64,000 nucleotides of DNA from JBOGXA01 sp050694175 (GTDB lineage Bacteria; Actinomycetota; CADDZG01; WHSQ01), in contig JBOGXA010000011.1 in NCBI GenBank assembly GCA_050694175.1, positions 45,341 through 109,340 of the forward strand. Direction: 5' to 3'. Made by a program: the position numbers and the translations under genes. Positions 32,406 to 42,417 of the stretch are shown here, piece by piece. The notes under the pieces are model-generated. The model was not told where the DNA came from. It worked only from the letters and a program-made list of their open reading frames with translations, and ran no database searches. Each line of letters opens with the position of its first letter. The first letter of the stretch is position 1.

Positions 32406-32621
32406 GTCACAAGGAGTGTGAGTGAGTGCGACGAGTTCGCCCCAAGGGAAGCCGATTTGGCCGAAATCAGCACGCGCCGGGCCGCGCGCGTGCTAGCTTG
32501 AAATGACCGCCCCAGCAACTCGCCCGGGTCCTTTGCGTGCCCGGAGCCCGAAGCGCTAGGGGTAGTCACCCGATAATGCAACGGGGCGACGCCCCATGGA
32601 GCCGGCGAACAAGGAGGGCTG
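32406..32621 (+). other. pyrG upstream leader region
   Basis: No gene seen in the 216 bp. Near its end GGGGC-GAC-GCCCC (32583-32595) forms a short GC hairpin 26 bp before the pyrG GTG, followed by a good ribosome-binding site (AAGGAGGG). A leader of this kind could carry pyrimidine-dependent control. Promoter elements were not convincing. Confidence 0.4.
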
Positions 32622-34295
<1,674 letters not shown>

Positions 34296-34334
34296 AGTTC
34301 GCGTGCTCCAAAATGAACGGCATGGAGGACGCTA

Positions 34335-34535
34335 ATGCGTTTTACGGCAGCCATCACTCGTGAGGACAACTGGTACGTCGCTCGCTGCCTCGAGATCGAG
34401 GTAACGAGTCAAGGGAAGTCGGTTGAGGAGGCTCAGGCCAACCTCAAGGAGGCCCTCGAGCTCTACTTCGAGGACCAGCCTCTGCCGACCGAGATCGAGC
34501 CGCCGATCATCGCCACCCTCGAACTCAGCGCGTGA
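34335..34535 (+). CDS. hicB: HicB-like antitoxin
   Basis: A 66-aa protein with the HicB-type fold (MRFTAAITREDNWYVARCLE, IEVTSQGKSVEEAQANLKEA): partial RNase H-like antitoxin that binds HicA and represses the operon. Here it is short and lacks the C-terminal DNA-binding domain of longer HicBs, which is common for the small type. The TGA overlaps the hicA GTG by 4 bp. Gene order hicB-hicA is the reverse of the canonical hicA-hicB. Confidence 0.9.
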   Translation: MRFTAAITREDNWYVARCLEIEVTSQGKSVEEAQANLKEALELYFEDQPLPTEIEPPIIATLELSA

Positions 34536-34750
34536 CGGATGGGCTGCCGGTCGTGTCCGGCCGCCAGACGATCAGAGCTCCTCAGAGGCTCGGCTTCGAC
34601 CAGATAAGCCAGCGGGGAAGTCACGTCAAGCTTCGCAACGAGGGGCGCACAGTGATCGTTCCGCGCCACGACGAGCTGGCGCGCGAAACGTTGCGATCGA
34701 TTCTTCGCCAGGCGAACATGACGGTGGAGCAGTTCCGAGACGCGCTCTAG
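34532..34750 (+). CDS. hicA: HicA toxin (mRNA interferase family)
   Basis: A 72-aa dsRBD-like toxin. The key segment is RLGFDQISQRGSHVKLRNEG with the catalytic His in GSHVKL, and TVIVPRHDELARETLRSILR follows as usual. HicA cleaves mRNA when free of HicB. Starts GTG 34532, overlapping hicB. The pair is flanked by direct repeats, see 34231 and 34771. Intact, so probably active. Confidence 0.9.
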   Translation: MTDGLPVVSGRQTIRAPQRLGFDQISQRGSHVKLRNEGRTVIVPRHDELARETLRSILRQANMTVEQFRDAL

Positions 34751-34770
34751 CCGGGCGGGGGGCCCTCGCC

Positions 34771-34839
34771 CTCCTACCGAGCGGGAGTCTCGAGTCCCAG
34801 CCGAGCGATCTCGCCACCGGAGGCCACAGCGAATAGAGT
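34771..34839 (+). repeat. Direct repeat copy 2 (relic of pyrG 3' end before ald)
   Basis: About 83% identical to 34231-34298. Read in the pyrG frame it gives SLESQPSDLATGGHSE-stop, matching the true PyrG tail ELESHRSGLATGSHTE-stop. It directly precedes the ald start. I infer an ancestral pyrG-ald junction split by HicBA insertion with duplication of the pyrG end. Confidence 0.8.
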
Positions 34840-34846
34840 GCGGATC

Positions 34847-35959
34847 ATGAGGGTCGGGGTCCCGCGCGAGCTCAAGGACAACGAGTACCGGGTCGCGATC
34901 ACTCCCGCCGGCGTGCGGGAGCTGGTGGTTAATGGCCACTCGGTGCTGATCGAAATGGACGCGGGACGCGGCTCGTCCATCTTCGACTCCGAGTTCGAAC
35001 GCGCCGGAGCCACGATCGTGTCCGACGCCGACACCGTGTTTGCCGACTCCGACATGGTGCTCAAGGTCAAGGAGCCCATCGAAGAGGAGTTCGCACGGCT
35101 CCGCGACGGCCTCGTCCTGTTCACCTATCTCCACCTGGCGGCGAGCGAAGCGGTGACGCGCGCGCTCGTCGAGTCCAAGACCGCCGCCGTCGCGTACGAG
35201 ACCGTCGAGCTCGAGGACCGATCACTGCCCCTGCTGGCCCCAATGAGCGAGGTCGCCGGCCGGATGGCCCCGCAGGTTGGCGCCTACTACCTCGAGCGGG
35301 AGCACGGGGGCAGGGGAGTGCTCCTCGGCGGCGTGTCGGGCGTGCGGCCCGCCAAGGTCGTCGTCATCGGCGCCGGTATGGCGGGGATGAACGCGGCGTG
35401 GATCGCCCAAGGCATGGAGGCCGAGGTCGTCATCCTCGACAAGAACATCAACAAGCTGCGCGATGTCGACCGCATCCATCAGGGAAGGATCCTCACGCTC
35501 GCATCGAACCGGCTGTCGGTCGAGGAGACCGTGCTGACCGCCGACCTCGTCATCGGCGCCGTGCTCGTGCCGGGTGCGCTCGCGCCCAAGGTCGTGACCG
35601 AGGACGTCGTCAAGGAGATGCAGCCGGGCGCGGTCGTCGTCGACATCTCCATCGACCAGGGCGGCTGCTTCGAGACCTCGAAGATGACGACCCACTCCGA
35701 TCCCGTCTACATGGTCGGCGACGTCGTCCACTACTGCGTCGGCAACATGCCCGGCGCGGTGCCCCACACCTCCACCTACGCGCTCACGAATGCAACGCTT
35801 CCGTATGTCGTCGAACTCGCCAACCGGGGACTCACGGACGCGGTGCGCGATGATCCTGCGCTCGCCATGGGCGTCAACGTCTACGGCGGCGAGGTCGTCT
35901 ACGAGCCGGTGGCCGCCGCACACGGGCTCGACTTCGTGCCGCTCGACGACCTCATTTAG
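34847..35959 (+). CDS. ald: Alanine dehydrogenase
   Basis: Ald interconverts L-alanine and pyruvate plus ammonia with NAD. The 370-aa product from ATG 34847 begins MRVGVPRELKDNEYRVAITP, the family's typical N-terminus, and this start is preferred over the GTG at 34838 (which lies in the repeat copy). The Rossmann segment is KVVVIGAGMAGMNAAWIAQG, and VGDVVHYCVGNMPGAVPHTS is the conserved C-terminal region. Full length (about 370). It lies between hicA and xerD. Confidence 0.93.
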   Translation: MRVGVPRELKDNEYRVAITPAGVRELVVNGHSVLIEMDAGRGSSIFDSEFERAGATIVSDADTVFADSDMVLKVKEPIEEEFARLRDGLVLFTYLHLAASEAVTRALVESKTAAVAYETVELEDRSLPLLAPMSEVAGRMAPQVGAYYLEREHGGRGVLLGGVSGVRPAKVVVIGAGMAGMNAAWIAQGMEAEVVILDKNINKLRDVDRIHQGRILTLASNRLSVEETVLTADLVIGAVLVPGALAPKVVTEDVVKEMQPGAVVVDISIDQGGCFETSKMTTHSDPVYMVGDVVHYCVGNMPGAVPHTSTYALTNATLPYVVELANRGLTDAVRDDPALAMGVNVYGGEVVYEPVAAAHGLDFVPLDDLI

Positions 35960-35978
35960 CGGCCAGGGGGCTCGGACT

Positions 35979-36902
35979 GTGAGCTCATTCGAAGCTCTCG
36001 TCGACGAGTTCATTGCGCACCTGCAGTTCGAGCGCGGGCTCGCCGCTAACACCATCTCCGCCTACCGGCGTGACCTGGCGATGTTCCGCGCGTACTGCGC
36101 GGTCGCCGGCGTCGACCCCCTCACCGCCGGCCCCGAGAACTTCACCGACTACCTTGAGCGGTTGCGGACGGGGGTCCCCCCCGCCGATAAGCCGTTCGCG
36201 CCGACGTCGGTGGCACGCATGCTGGTGTCGGTGCGGGCCCTCTATCGCTTCTTAGCGCGCGAGGGCCACCGGGCGGACGACCCGACCGCGGTCCTCGGCG
36301 CTCCCAAGAAGCCGCGCTCGATTCCCAAGGCGATCTCGCTCGAGGACGTCGAGGCGCTGATCGGGGGGCCCGGCGACGGCCTGCTGGGGCGCCGCGACCG
36401 GGCCATCCTCGAGACCCTCTACGGCGCCGGGTTGAGGATCTCCGAACTGGTCGGGCTCGACATCGACGACGTCGACCTCGACGAGGGCTCCCTGCTGGTG
36501 CGGGCGGGAAAGGGGAGCAAGGCCCGCCGAGTGCCCCTCGGCCGGGCGGCGCGGGCGGCGCTGGGCGACTACCTCGCCGTGAGCCGGCGCGAGCTGGCAA
36601 GCAAATCGGGCCGGGCGGGAGCGGCCGTCTTTCTGAACGCCAGGGGAGGCCGGTTGAGCCGCCAGGGATGCTGGAAGATACTGAAGGGGTACGCTCGCCG
36701 GGCGCACCTGGCGGACCGGGTCTCCCCCCACACTCTCCGGCATTCGTTCGCAACCCATATGCTCGATGGGGGGGCCGACATCCGGGTTGTCCAGGAGCTA
36801 CTTGGACATGCGAGCCTGGCGACCACCCAGGTCTACACGCTGGTGAGCGACAGCCGGCTGCGCGAGGTGTATCTGGCATCGCACCCGAGGGCGCGGGGAT
36901 AG
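35979..36902 (+). CDS. xerD: Tyrosine recombinase XerD
   Basis: Site-specific recombinase resolving chromosome dimers at dif with XerC. The 307-aa protein from GTG 35979 has an N-terminal SAM-like core-binding domain (FIAHLQFERGLAANTISAYR) and a catalytic domain. The tetrad is visible: Arg in YGAGLRISELVGLD, HTLRHSFATHML, RVVQELLGHASLATTQVYT with the nucleophilic Tyr. The position downstream of pyrG matches mycobacterial Rv1701. It starts 19 bp after ald. Confidence 0.93.
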   Translation: MSSFEALVDEFIAHLQFERGLAANTISAYRRDLAMFRAYCAVAGVDPLTAGPENFTDYLERLRTGVPPADKPFAPTSVARMLVSVRALYRFLAREGHRADDPTAVLGAPKKPRSIPKAISLEDVEALIGGPGDGLLGRRDRAILETLYGAGLRISELVGLDIDDVDLDEGSLLVRAGKGSKARRVPLGRAARAALGDYLAVSRRELASKSGRAGAAVFLNARGGRLSRQGCWKILKGYARRAHLADRVSPHTLRHSFATHMLDGGADIRVVQELLGHASLATTQVYTLVSDSRLREVYLASHPRARG

Positions 36903-36934
36903 CCTGAGAGTCATCACAACGAAGGGGAAGGCAC

Positions 36935-37288
36935 ATGCAGGCCGACACGGTCGAATCGATAAGGGCACAGCTCGAAGAAGAACGCAGTTCGATCGAGCAC
37001 CAGCTCGCCGAGAACGGCGCGGTCGCCGAGGGCGACGACGTGACCCTCTCGACCAACGAGGGATTCGCCGACTCCGCGCAGGCAACTGCCGAGCGCTCAC
37101 AGACGCTGTCGATGATCGAGGGCCTGCGGAGCCAGCACGAGGAGGTCGCCGCCGCCCTCCGCCGCATCGACGAGGGCCGATACGGCAAGTGCGAACGATG
37201 CGGTGAGGACATCCCGATCGAGCGGCTCGAGGCCATCCCGACCGCACGCCTGTGCGTGAGCTGCAAGCAGCAGACCCGGAGCCAATGA
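36935..37288 (+). CDS. TraR/DksA-type zinc-finger protein
   Basis: A 117-aa protein. N-terminal coiled-coil (SIRAQLEEERSSIEHQLAEN and later SMIEGLRSQHEEVAAALRRI) and a C4 zinc finger, GKCERCGEDIPIERLEAIPT with ARLCVSCKQQ. This is the DksA/TraR architecture, which acts in the RNA polymerase secondary channel. The catalytic-like coiled-coil tip Asp pair of DksA is not evident, so this may be an actinobacterial variant. AAGGGGAAGG precedes the ATG. Its TGA overlaps the deoB ATG. Confidence 0.9.
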   Translation: MQADTVESIRAQLEEERSSIEHQLAENGAVAEGDDVTLSTNEGFADSAQATAERSQTLSMIEGLRSQHEEVAAALRRIDEGRYGKCERCGEDIPIERLEAIPTARLCVSCKQQTRSQ

Positions 37289-38487
37289 GCCCGGTAGGGC
37301 CGGTGCCCGTCGAACGGGCGTGCCGCGCGGTCGTTCTGATCGTGCTCGACTCGGTCGGAATCGGCGGAGCCCCGGATGCCGACAGCTTCGGCGACGCCGG
37401 TTCCGCGACCCTTCCACACGTTGCCGAGGCGGTCGGCGTCGAGCTCCCGAACATGGCCGCGCTCGGCCTCGGCCGGCTCGCCGACATAAAAGGTGTCGAG
37501 GCTGCGGCCGATCCCGCCGGTGCCTACGGGGTCATGACCGAGCGTTCCCCGGGCAAGGACACGACGACCGGCCACTGGGAGATCGCCGGAATCATCCTCG
37601 ACAAGCCGTTTCCCACTTACCCGGACGGCTTTCCCGACGAGGTCATGAAGCCATTCGAGACCGCGATCGCCTCGCCGACCCTCGGCAACTACGCGGCATC
37701 TGGGACCGAGATAATCGAGAAGCTCGGCGCCGAGCACATGAAGACCGGCCATCCGATCGTCTACACATCGGCCGACAGCGTGTTCCAGATCGCGACGCAC
37801 GTTGATGTTGTGCCACTCGAGCGCCTCTACGAGATGTGCAGGATCGCCCGCGAGATCCTGCGGGGCGAGCACGAGGTCGGCCGAGTCATCGCCCGGCCGT
37901 TCCGGGGCGAGCCGGGGGCGTTCGAGCGCACGATCGATCGGCACGACTTCTCGGTGCTGCCGCCGCAGCCGACGATGCTCGACGCGATCTCGGGGGCGGG
38001 TATGGAGGTCAGGGGGGTCGGCAAGATCTCCGACATCTTCGGAGGCCGGGGCACCACGCACTCGACGCCGACCAAGTCGAACGACGCGGGCATCGACGCG
38101 GTCATCGCGGAGACGAAGGAGATCTCGTCGGGCCTGGTGTTTGCAAACCTCGTCGACTTCGATCAGTCGTTCGGGCACCGCAACGATCCGAGGGGATATG
38201 CGGGGGCCCTGGAAGGTTTTGACCGCCGGCTGCCGGAGATCCAGGGCGCGCTCGGCGACGACTGTGTCCTGATCATCACGGCCGATCACGGCAACGACCC
38301 GACAACGCCGTCGACCGACCACTCGCGCGAGCGGGTGCCAGTGCTGTGCACGGGGCCTGGGGTGGCGCCGGTGGACCTGCGGATCAGGGAGACGTTCGCC
38401 GACTGCGGCGCCACGGTGCTTGATCTGCTGGGAGTCGATCACGAGGGGCCCGGCGAGTCGTGGGCCCAGGAACTTCTCGTCAAGTAG
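37285..38487 (+). CDS. deoB: Phosphopentomutase
   Basis: DeoB interconverts ribose/deoxyribose 1- and 5-phosphates in nucleoside salvage. The 400-aa protein from ATG 37285 shows the metal-dependent alkaline-phosphatase superfamily motifs: VLIVLDSVGIGGAPDA, the phosphorylation-site region SPGKDTTTGHWEIAG (nucleophile Thr), GKISDIFGGRG, NLVDFDQSFGHRNDPRGYAG and ITADHGNDPTTPSTDHSRE. Full length. Overlaps the DksA-like gene by 4 bp. It is not adjacent to other nucleoside-salvage genes here. Confidence 0.95.
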   Translation: MSPVGPVPVERACRAVVLIVLDSVGIGGAPDADSFGDAGSATLPHVAEAVGVELPNMAALGLGRLADIKGVEAAADPAGAYGVMTERSPGKDTTTGHWEIAGIILDKPFPTYPDGFPDEVMKPFETAIASPTLGNYAASGTEIIEKLGAEHMKTGHPIVYTSADSVFQIATHVDVVPLERLYEMCRIAREILRGEHEVGRVIARPFRGEPGAFERTIDRHDFSVLPPQPTMLDAISGAGMEVRGVGKISDIFGGRGTTHSTPTKSNDAGIDAVIAETKEISSGLVFANLVDFDQSFGHRNDPRGYAGALEGFDRRLPEIQGALGDDCVLIITADHGNDPTTPSTDHSRERVPVLCTGPGVAPVDLRIRETFADCGATVLDLLGVDHEGPGESWAQELLVK

Positions 38488-38543
38488 CCGCAAGCAGAAC
38501 CAATCACCTAAGCAACTCAAGCATTAACAAACCTGACAATTCG

Positions 38544-38573
38544 TTGGCGCGGTGGGGGCCGATCCTGTTATAA
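38544..38573 (+). promoter_or_regulatory. Predicted sigma70-type promoter
   Basis: TTGGCG (38544-38549) and TTATAA (38568-38573) are spaced by 18 bp upstream of the small secreted protein gene. A palindrome AGAGGACCTCT (38584-38594) lies just downstream, and AGAGGGG (38599-38605) is the ribosome-binding site. Confidence 0.5.
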
Positions 38574-38612
38574 GGAAGTTGCCAGAGGACCTCTAAACAG
38601 AGGGGATTGGGT

Positions 38613-38990
38613 ATGAGACATTCGCCGTTAATCCGCCGCCTGTCCGTGCTCGTAAGCGCGGGCGCGCTCGCGTTTGGCGTGATGGGATTCGGACCTGCCC
38701 AGGCGCACATTGCGTCGTATCAGTCGACGGTCACGATCCAGCCAAAATTCCGCGGCTCCGTAAACTCAAACAGGCGGTGCATCAGAAATCGGACCGTTGT
38801 GGTGAAGAAGGTACGGCCTGGGCCCGACCGTACCGTCGGCAGGGCGTCGACCGGTTCACGCGGACAATGGGGCCTTCGCAGACCCGGCGCTAATGGCCGT
38901 TACTACGCGATCGTTGTCAAGGAGGTTCGCGGCGGTTACCAGCACGCGCACCGTTGCGGGAGGGATCGGTCGCAAACGATTCGCGTCTAG
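38613..38990 (+). CDS. Small secreted beta-rich protein, paralogue of the LPDTG protein
   Basis: A 125-aa protein from ATG 38613. Signal peptide RLSVLVSAGALAFGVMGFG ending near AQA, then a mature domain of about 95 residues: two Cys, SYQSTVTIQPKFRGSVNSNR, CIRNRTVVVKKVRPG, GRYYAIVVKEVRGGYQHAHR. The same layout (HxxSxxxTV, F.G.V.S, C..RTVV, G.Y.V.V, YxHxHxC) occurs in the protein at 60718, which adds an LPDTG tail. It resembles carboxypeptidase-regulatory or Ig-like beta domains. This copy has no wall anchor, so may be freely secreted. It opens the exopolysaccharide region. Confidence 0.75.
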   Translation: MRHSPLIRRLSVLVSAGALAFGVMGFGPAQAHIASYQSTVTIQPKFRGSVNSNRRCIRNRTVVVKKVRPGPDRTVGRASTGSRGQWGLRRPGANGRYYAIVVKEVRGGYQHAHRCGRDRSQTIRV

Positions 38991-39146
38991 TAGCAACACC
39001 TAGCCGTCCCGGTTACTGTGGGAAAGGTTCGTATTGGTTGCGGAGTCGAGGAGCCATAAAGCGCGACTTCGCTAACCAGCCACGCGCGATGGCCTGACCG
39101 ACTATCTTCTACTGCATGCGCCCGATTGAGCGGTCAGGCAATCGCC

Positions 39147-41138
39147 ATGGCCGATAGCAAGGGCGAGGGGACCACTAAAGTCGTCGATCTCGAGCGCCGG
39201 CGAATCAAGGTGCGGGAGCGGGTTCGGCGCGGACACCAGATTCCCTCGAGCACAACCGCACACCGTCTGCGCAAGACCAGTCGCAAGAAGGCGACCGCCT
39301 TTTCGGTCGCCGCGATTGCCCTTCTCTTGCTCCTCGACGGTCTTTACGTCGGATTGCGCCTGAACTCCTCGCTTCGATCGGCGCGCGAGCAGTTCGAGGC
39401 GGCCGAGGCCTACCTCGGTAATGGCCGCTTTCGTCACGCGGAGGCGGAGCTGTCCGGTGCACTCGTCGACTCAGGAACCGCGGTCGGCCTCACGCGACAC
39501 CCCAGTTTCTTTCTGGTGAAGTGGATTCCAATCGTGGGTTCCGACGCGGAGGCCGTTGGAGCGGTCGCCCGAGCCGCCGAGCTCTCCGCGCGCGCTGGGC
39601 TGTCCGTCGCCCGTATTCCGGCAGAAACGGGAGAAGTTGACGGCAGCATCGCTGCTGCCGTCTTTCAAGGTGGGCGCGTGAATTTCAACGCTATCCGTTC
39701 CGCCCAGCCGGTCGTCTCTGAGGCCGCGGCATCGCTTGACGAGGCGGCTCGACTTCTCCAAGAGGCTCCGATCCCCAGAATCGAGTCCCTGAAGACCGTC
39801 TTCCTCGAGACGCGGTCGAAGCTGGCGCGCGCCGCGGGTGCCGCCGTCAAAGGGGACGCTCTGATGCGGGAGCTCCCCGCACTATTCGGCGCTAACGGCT
39901 GGCGGCAGTACTTGCTGGCGTTCCAGACGCCCAGCGAGGCGCGCGGCGGGGGAGGACTCTTGGGGATCTACGGCATCCTCGAAGCTCGAAAGGGTCGGAT
40001 CCGGCTCACACGGGTGGCTCCGATCGGGGAGCTCACAGGGCCCCCGCGAGCTCGAGCAGACGACATGCCCGGTTGGTTCAATCGCACGTACGGACAGCTC
40101 GGGGCACTGAGGCAGTATCAACAGGCCAACTTGACGCCCAATTTCCCGGTTGCAGCCGAAGCGTGGCTTCAGATGTATGAGGGCGATACGGGGCAGCGCT
40201 TGGACGGCGTCGTGGCGATGGACCCCATCGCGCTCGGCGAGATGCTGAGAGGCACCGGTCCCATCAAGGCCCGGGGGCTAGATGTAGCGGTCGGGCCCGA
40301 AAATGCGGGCCAGGTCTTGCTGTACGACAGCTATACGGAGTTCGATGACGTCACCGCCCAAAACAGATATCTCGCCGGGCTTATCGATGCTTTCTGGCGG
40401 CGCCTGAACGGCGACATCGACGCACACGGCTTCGTATCCGGTCTCGCAGAGGCGGCCTCGACCAATCACCTGAAGGCGTACGTGCCCGAGCAAGAGGAGG
40501 CTCTTGGCGAGCTCGAGGCCGACGGCGACTATACGGCCGCAGGTCCCAATGTCCAGGTCGTTTTTAACAACAACGCGGGTGTCAACAAGATCGACTATTT
40601 TCTTCATCGGCGAGTACAGACCATCGTGCGACTGCTGGAGGACGGCTCGGCTGAAGTGACGACTACCGCCACGCTGCGCAACGGTGCTCCCACCGATGCG
40701 CCACGCTCACTGATCTTCGGCCCAGGCATTGGCGGTATAGAGAAGCCGGGCCTCAATGCGATGTTCTTGCACTTCGTCCTGCCTGAAAGCGCAAAAGTGA
40801 TGTCATTTGTGAACGAGGGAAATCGAAAGCAGCCGTTTCGAGGGTCGGACGGAGGACGACCGATGGTCTTCGACCTCTTTGACGTTGCGGCAAGTAGGAC
40901 GCGTAGCGCCTCCGTCGAATACCAGATGGACCAAGCGTTTGTAGCCGACGGATCAGGGGCCTTCTCCTTTACGATGTGGCCGCAGGCGACCGTTAATCCC
41001 GACGAGTTCTCGCTACGAGTGATCGCTCCCGACGGCTACGTAGTCGTCGATCCCGGGACCGGTGAAGAAGCACAGCAGATGTCGATCTCGGGAACCTTGA
41101 ACGCGGTTCGGACGATGCGCGTGCAGGTTGAAAAATAG
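39147..41138 (+). CDS. DUF4012 domain-containing membrane protein
   Basis: A 663-aa protein from ATG 39147 (a TTG at 39126 would extend it by seven residues). Basic cytoplasmic N-terminus, one TM (ATAFSVAAIALLLLLDGLYV), then an extracellular DUF4012 region with GNGWRQYLLAFQTPSEARG-type sequence (ANGWRQYLLAFQTPSEARGG) and EMRGTGPI-like GEMLRGTGPIKARGLDV. DUF4012 proteins are frequent at actinobacterial exopolysaccharide/envelope loci; their role is unknown. Adjacent to the sugar-nucleotide genes that follow. Confidence 0.85.
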   Translation: MADSKGEGTTKVVDLERRRIKVRERVRRGHQIPSSTTAHRLRKTSRKKATAFSVAAIALLLLLDGLYVGLRLNSSLRSAREQFEAAEAYLGNGRFRHAEAELSGALVDSGTAVGLTRHPSFFLVKWIPIVGSDAEAVGAVARAAELSARAGLSVARIPAETGEVDGSIAAAVFQGGRVNFNAIRSAQPVVSEAAASLDEAARLLQEAPIPRIESLKTVFLETRSKLARAAGAAVKGDALMRELPALFGANGWRQYLLAFQTPSEARGGGGLLGIYGILEARKGRIRLTRVAPIGELTGPPRARADDMPGWFNRTYGQLGALRQYQQANLTPNFPVAAEAWLQMYEGDTGQRLDGVVAMDPIALGEMLRGTGPIKARGLDVAVGPENAGQVLLYDSYTEFDDVTAQNRYLAGLIDAFWRRLNGDIDAHGFVSGLAEAASTNHLKAYVPEQEEALGELEADGDYTAAGPNVQVVFNNNAGVNKIDYFLHRRVQTIVRLLEDGSAEVTTTATLRNGAPTDAPRSLIFGPGIGGIEKPGLNAMFLHFVLPESAKVMSFVNEGNRKQPFRGSDGGRPMVFDLFDVAASRTRSASVEYQMDQAFVADGSGAFSFTMWPQATVNPDEFSLRVIAPDGYVVVDPGTGEEAQQMSISGTLNAVRTMRVQVEK

Positions 41139-41403
41139 GTGAACGAACGGAGAACGTGACCGATCGAGCGCTTCAGTACACGCTCTAGACATAAGTCAAT
41201 TCCTGTCAGCCAATGCAATGCAAGCTAACTCCAATCCTCCATTCTGGTTGTGATATGGGTTAGCCTTATCGCCGCTGAAGACCACGCTGCAACGGTTCGC
41301 GAACCCGGCGGAAGAGTCGTGGGAAGGGCAGCATGGGTCAGACAGGTGTCACAACCAGAGGGGGAACCGTGCGATCGGTTCCGCGCGGCGTCCCTGGAGC
41401 CGT
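41139..41403. other. Intergenic region before the exopolysaccharide epimerase
   Basis: 265 bp, AT-richer than the core region. No coding frame with plausible composition was seen. It presumably contains the promoter for the epimerase-transferase-dehydrogenase operon; no -35/-10 pair was convincing. Confidence 0.35.
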
Positions 41404-42417
41404 ATGCGATACCTGATTACCGGCGGCGCTGGCTTCATCGGGTCGCATCTCGCTGAAGCACTCGTTGCCCGCGGAGACCATGTGGTCGTCTTGGACAACT
41501 TGTCCACTGGGCGATCGAAGAATCTTGCGGAGATCGCCGACGCCGTCGAGTTCGTACACGGAAGTGTTCTCGACTCGCTGCTCGTGGATGAGTGGGTTGC
41601 GCGTTCGGACATTGTCGTTCACCTTGCAGCGGCGGTAGGAGTTCAACTCATAGTGGACAGACCGCTGCGCAGCCTCATCACAAACATACGCGGCTCGGAG
41701 AACCTGCTCGAAGCGGCACATCGCTACCGAACCAAGATCCTGATCGCCTCGACGTCAGAGATCTATGGGAAGAATCAGAAGGCGTCGTTCCGCGAAGACG
41801 ACGATCAAGTCCTGGGAAGCCCGGGTGTGTCGCGGTGGTCGTATTCGACCTCCAAAGCGGTGGACGAGATCCTGGCCTTTGCTTATCACCGCGAGAAGAG
41901 GCTTCCGACCGTTGTCTTCCGTCTTTTCAATACCGTTGGTCCACGGCAGACCGGTGCCTACGGGATGGTGGTGCCGCGCCTCGTAGAGCAGGCTCTCAAC
42001 GGGGGGCCGCTAACCGTGTACGGCGACGGACTCCAATCCCGCTGCTTTTGTCACGTGTCCGATGTCGTCGAGGCCCTCCTCATTCTGCTCCACGAGCCGA
42101 GAGCGGAAGGCGATGTGTTCAATATCGGATCGACCGAGGAGGTCTCGATATTGGAGCTCGCTCAAAAAATCGCCCATGCGACGGACACCAACCCTGAGAT
42201 CGCGCGGATTCCATATGAGAAGGCCTATGGAGAGGGATTCGAGGACATGCGGCGGCGGGTCCCCGATACCTCGAAGCTAAGAGATCTAACCGGCTGGGAG
42301 CCCTGCTACCGGCTCGACGAGATCATCGCGGACGTCATCGGCGAACAACGGGCCGAAATGGAAAAGGGAGCCGAGATGGTTGCCGTCTCGCCTGTGCGAG
42401 GCCCGACCCGTGAGTGA
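41404..42417 (+). CDS. NAD-dependent nucleotide-sugar epimerase/dehydratase
   Basis: A 337-aa extended SDR enzyme. NAD site MRYLITGGAGFIGSHLAEAL, the STSEIYGKNQ active-site Ser/Thr region and the catalytic YSTSK (RWSYSTSKAVDEI). RLFNTVGPRQTGAYGMVVPR resembles UDP-glucuronate decarboxylase/UDP-glucose epimerase subfamilies. Its stop overlaps the next gene start by 8 bp. With the polyprenyl-phosphate transferase and UDP-sugar dehydrogenase downstream it forms a sugar-nucleotide operon. Specificity not determined. Confidence 0.9.
   Translation: MRYLITGGAGFIGSHLAEALVARGDHVVVLDNLSTGRSKNLAEIADAVEFVHGSVLDSLLVDEWVARSDIVVHLAAAVGVQLIVDRPLRSLITNIRGSENLLEAAHRYRTKILIASTSEIYGKNQKASFREDDDQVLGSPGVSRWSYSTSKAVDEILAFAYHREKRLPTVVFRLFNTVGPRQTGAYGMVVPRLVEQALNGGPLTVYGDGLQSRCFCHVSDVVEALLILLHEPRAEGDVFNIGSTEEVSILELAQKIAHATDTNPEIARIPYEKAYGEGFEDMRRRVPDTSKLRDLTGWEPCYRLDEIIADVIGEQRAEMEKGAEMVAVSPVRGPTRE

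Noticed and set aside
32583..32595. Short GC hairpin before pyrG as a terminator
   Set aside because: Only 5 bp stem, no T-tract, and located in the pyrG leader; noted only as a possible leader element.
36142..38520. 792-codon minus-strand frame across xerD, the DksA-like gene and deoB
   Set aside because: Spans three well-supported genes on the other strand; a composition artefact.
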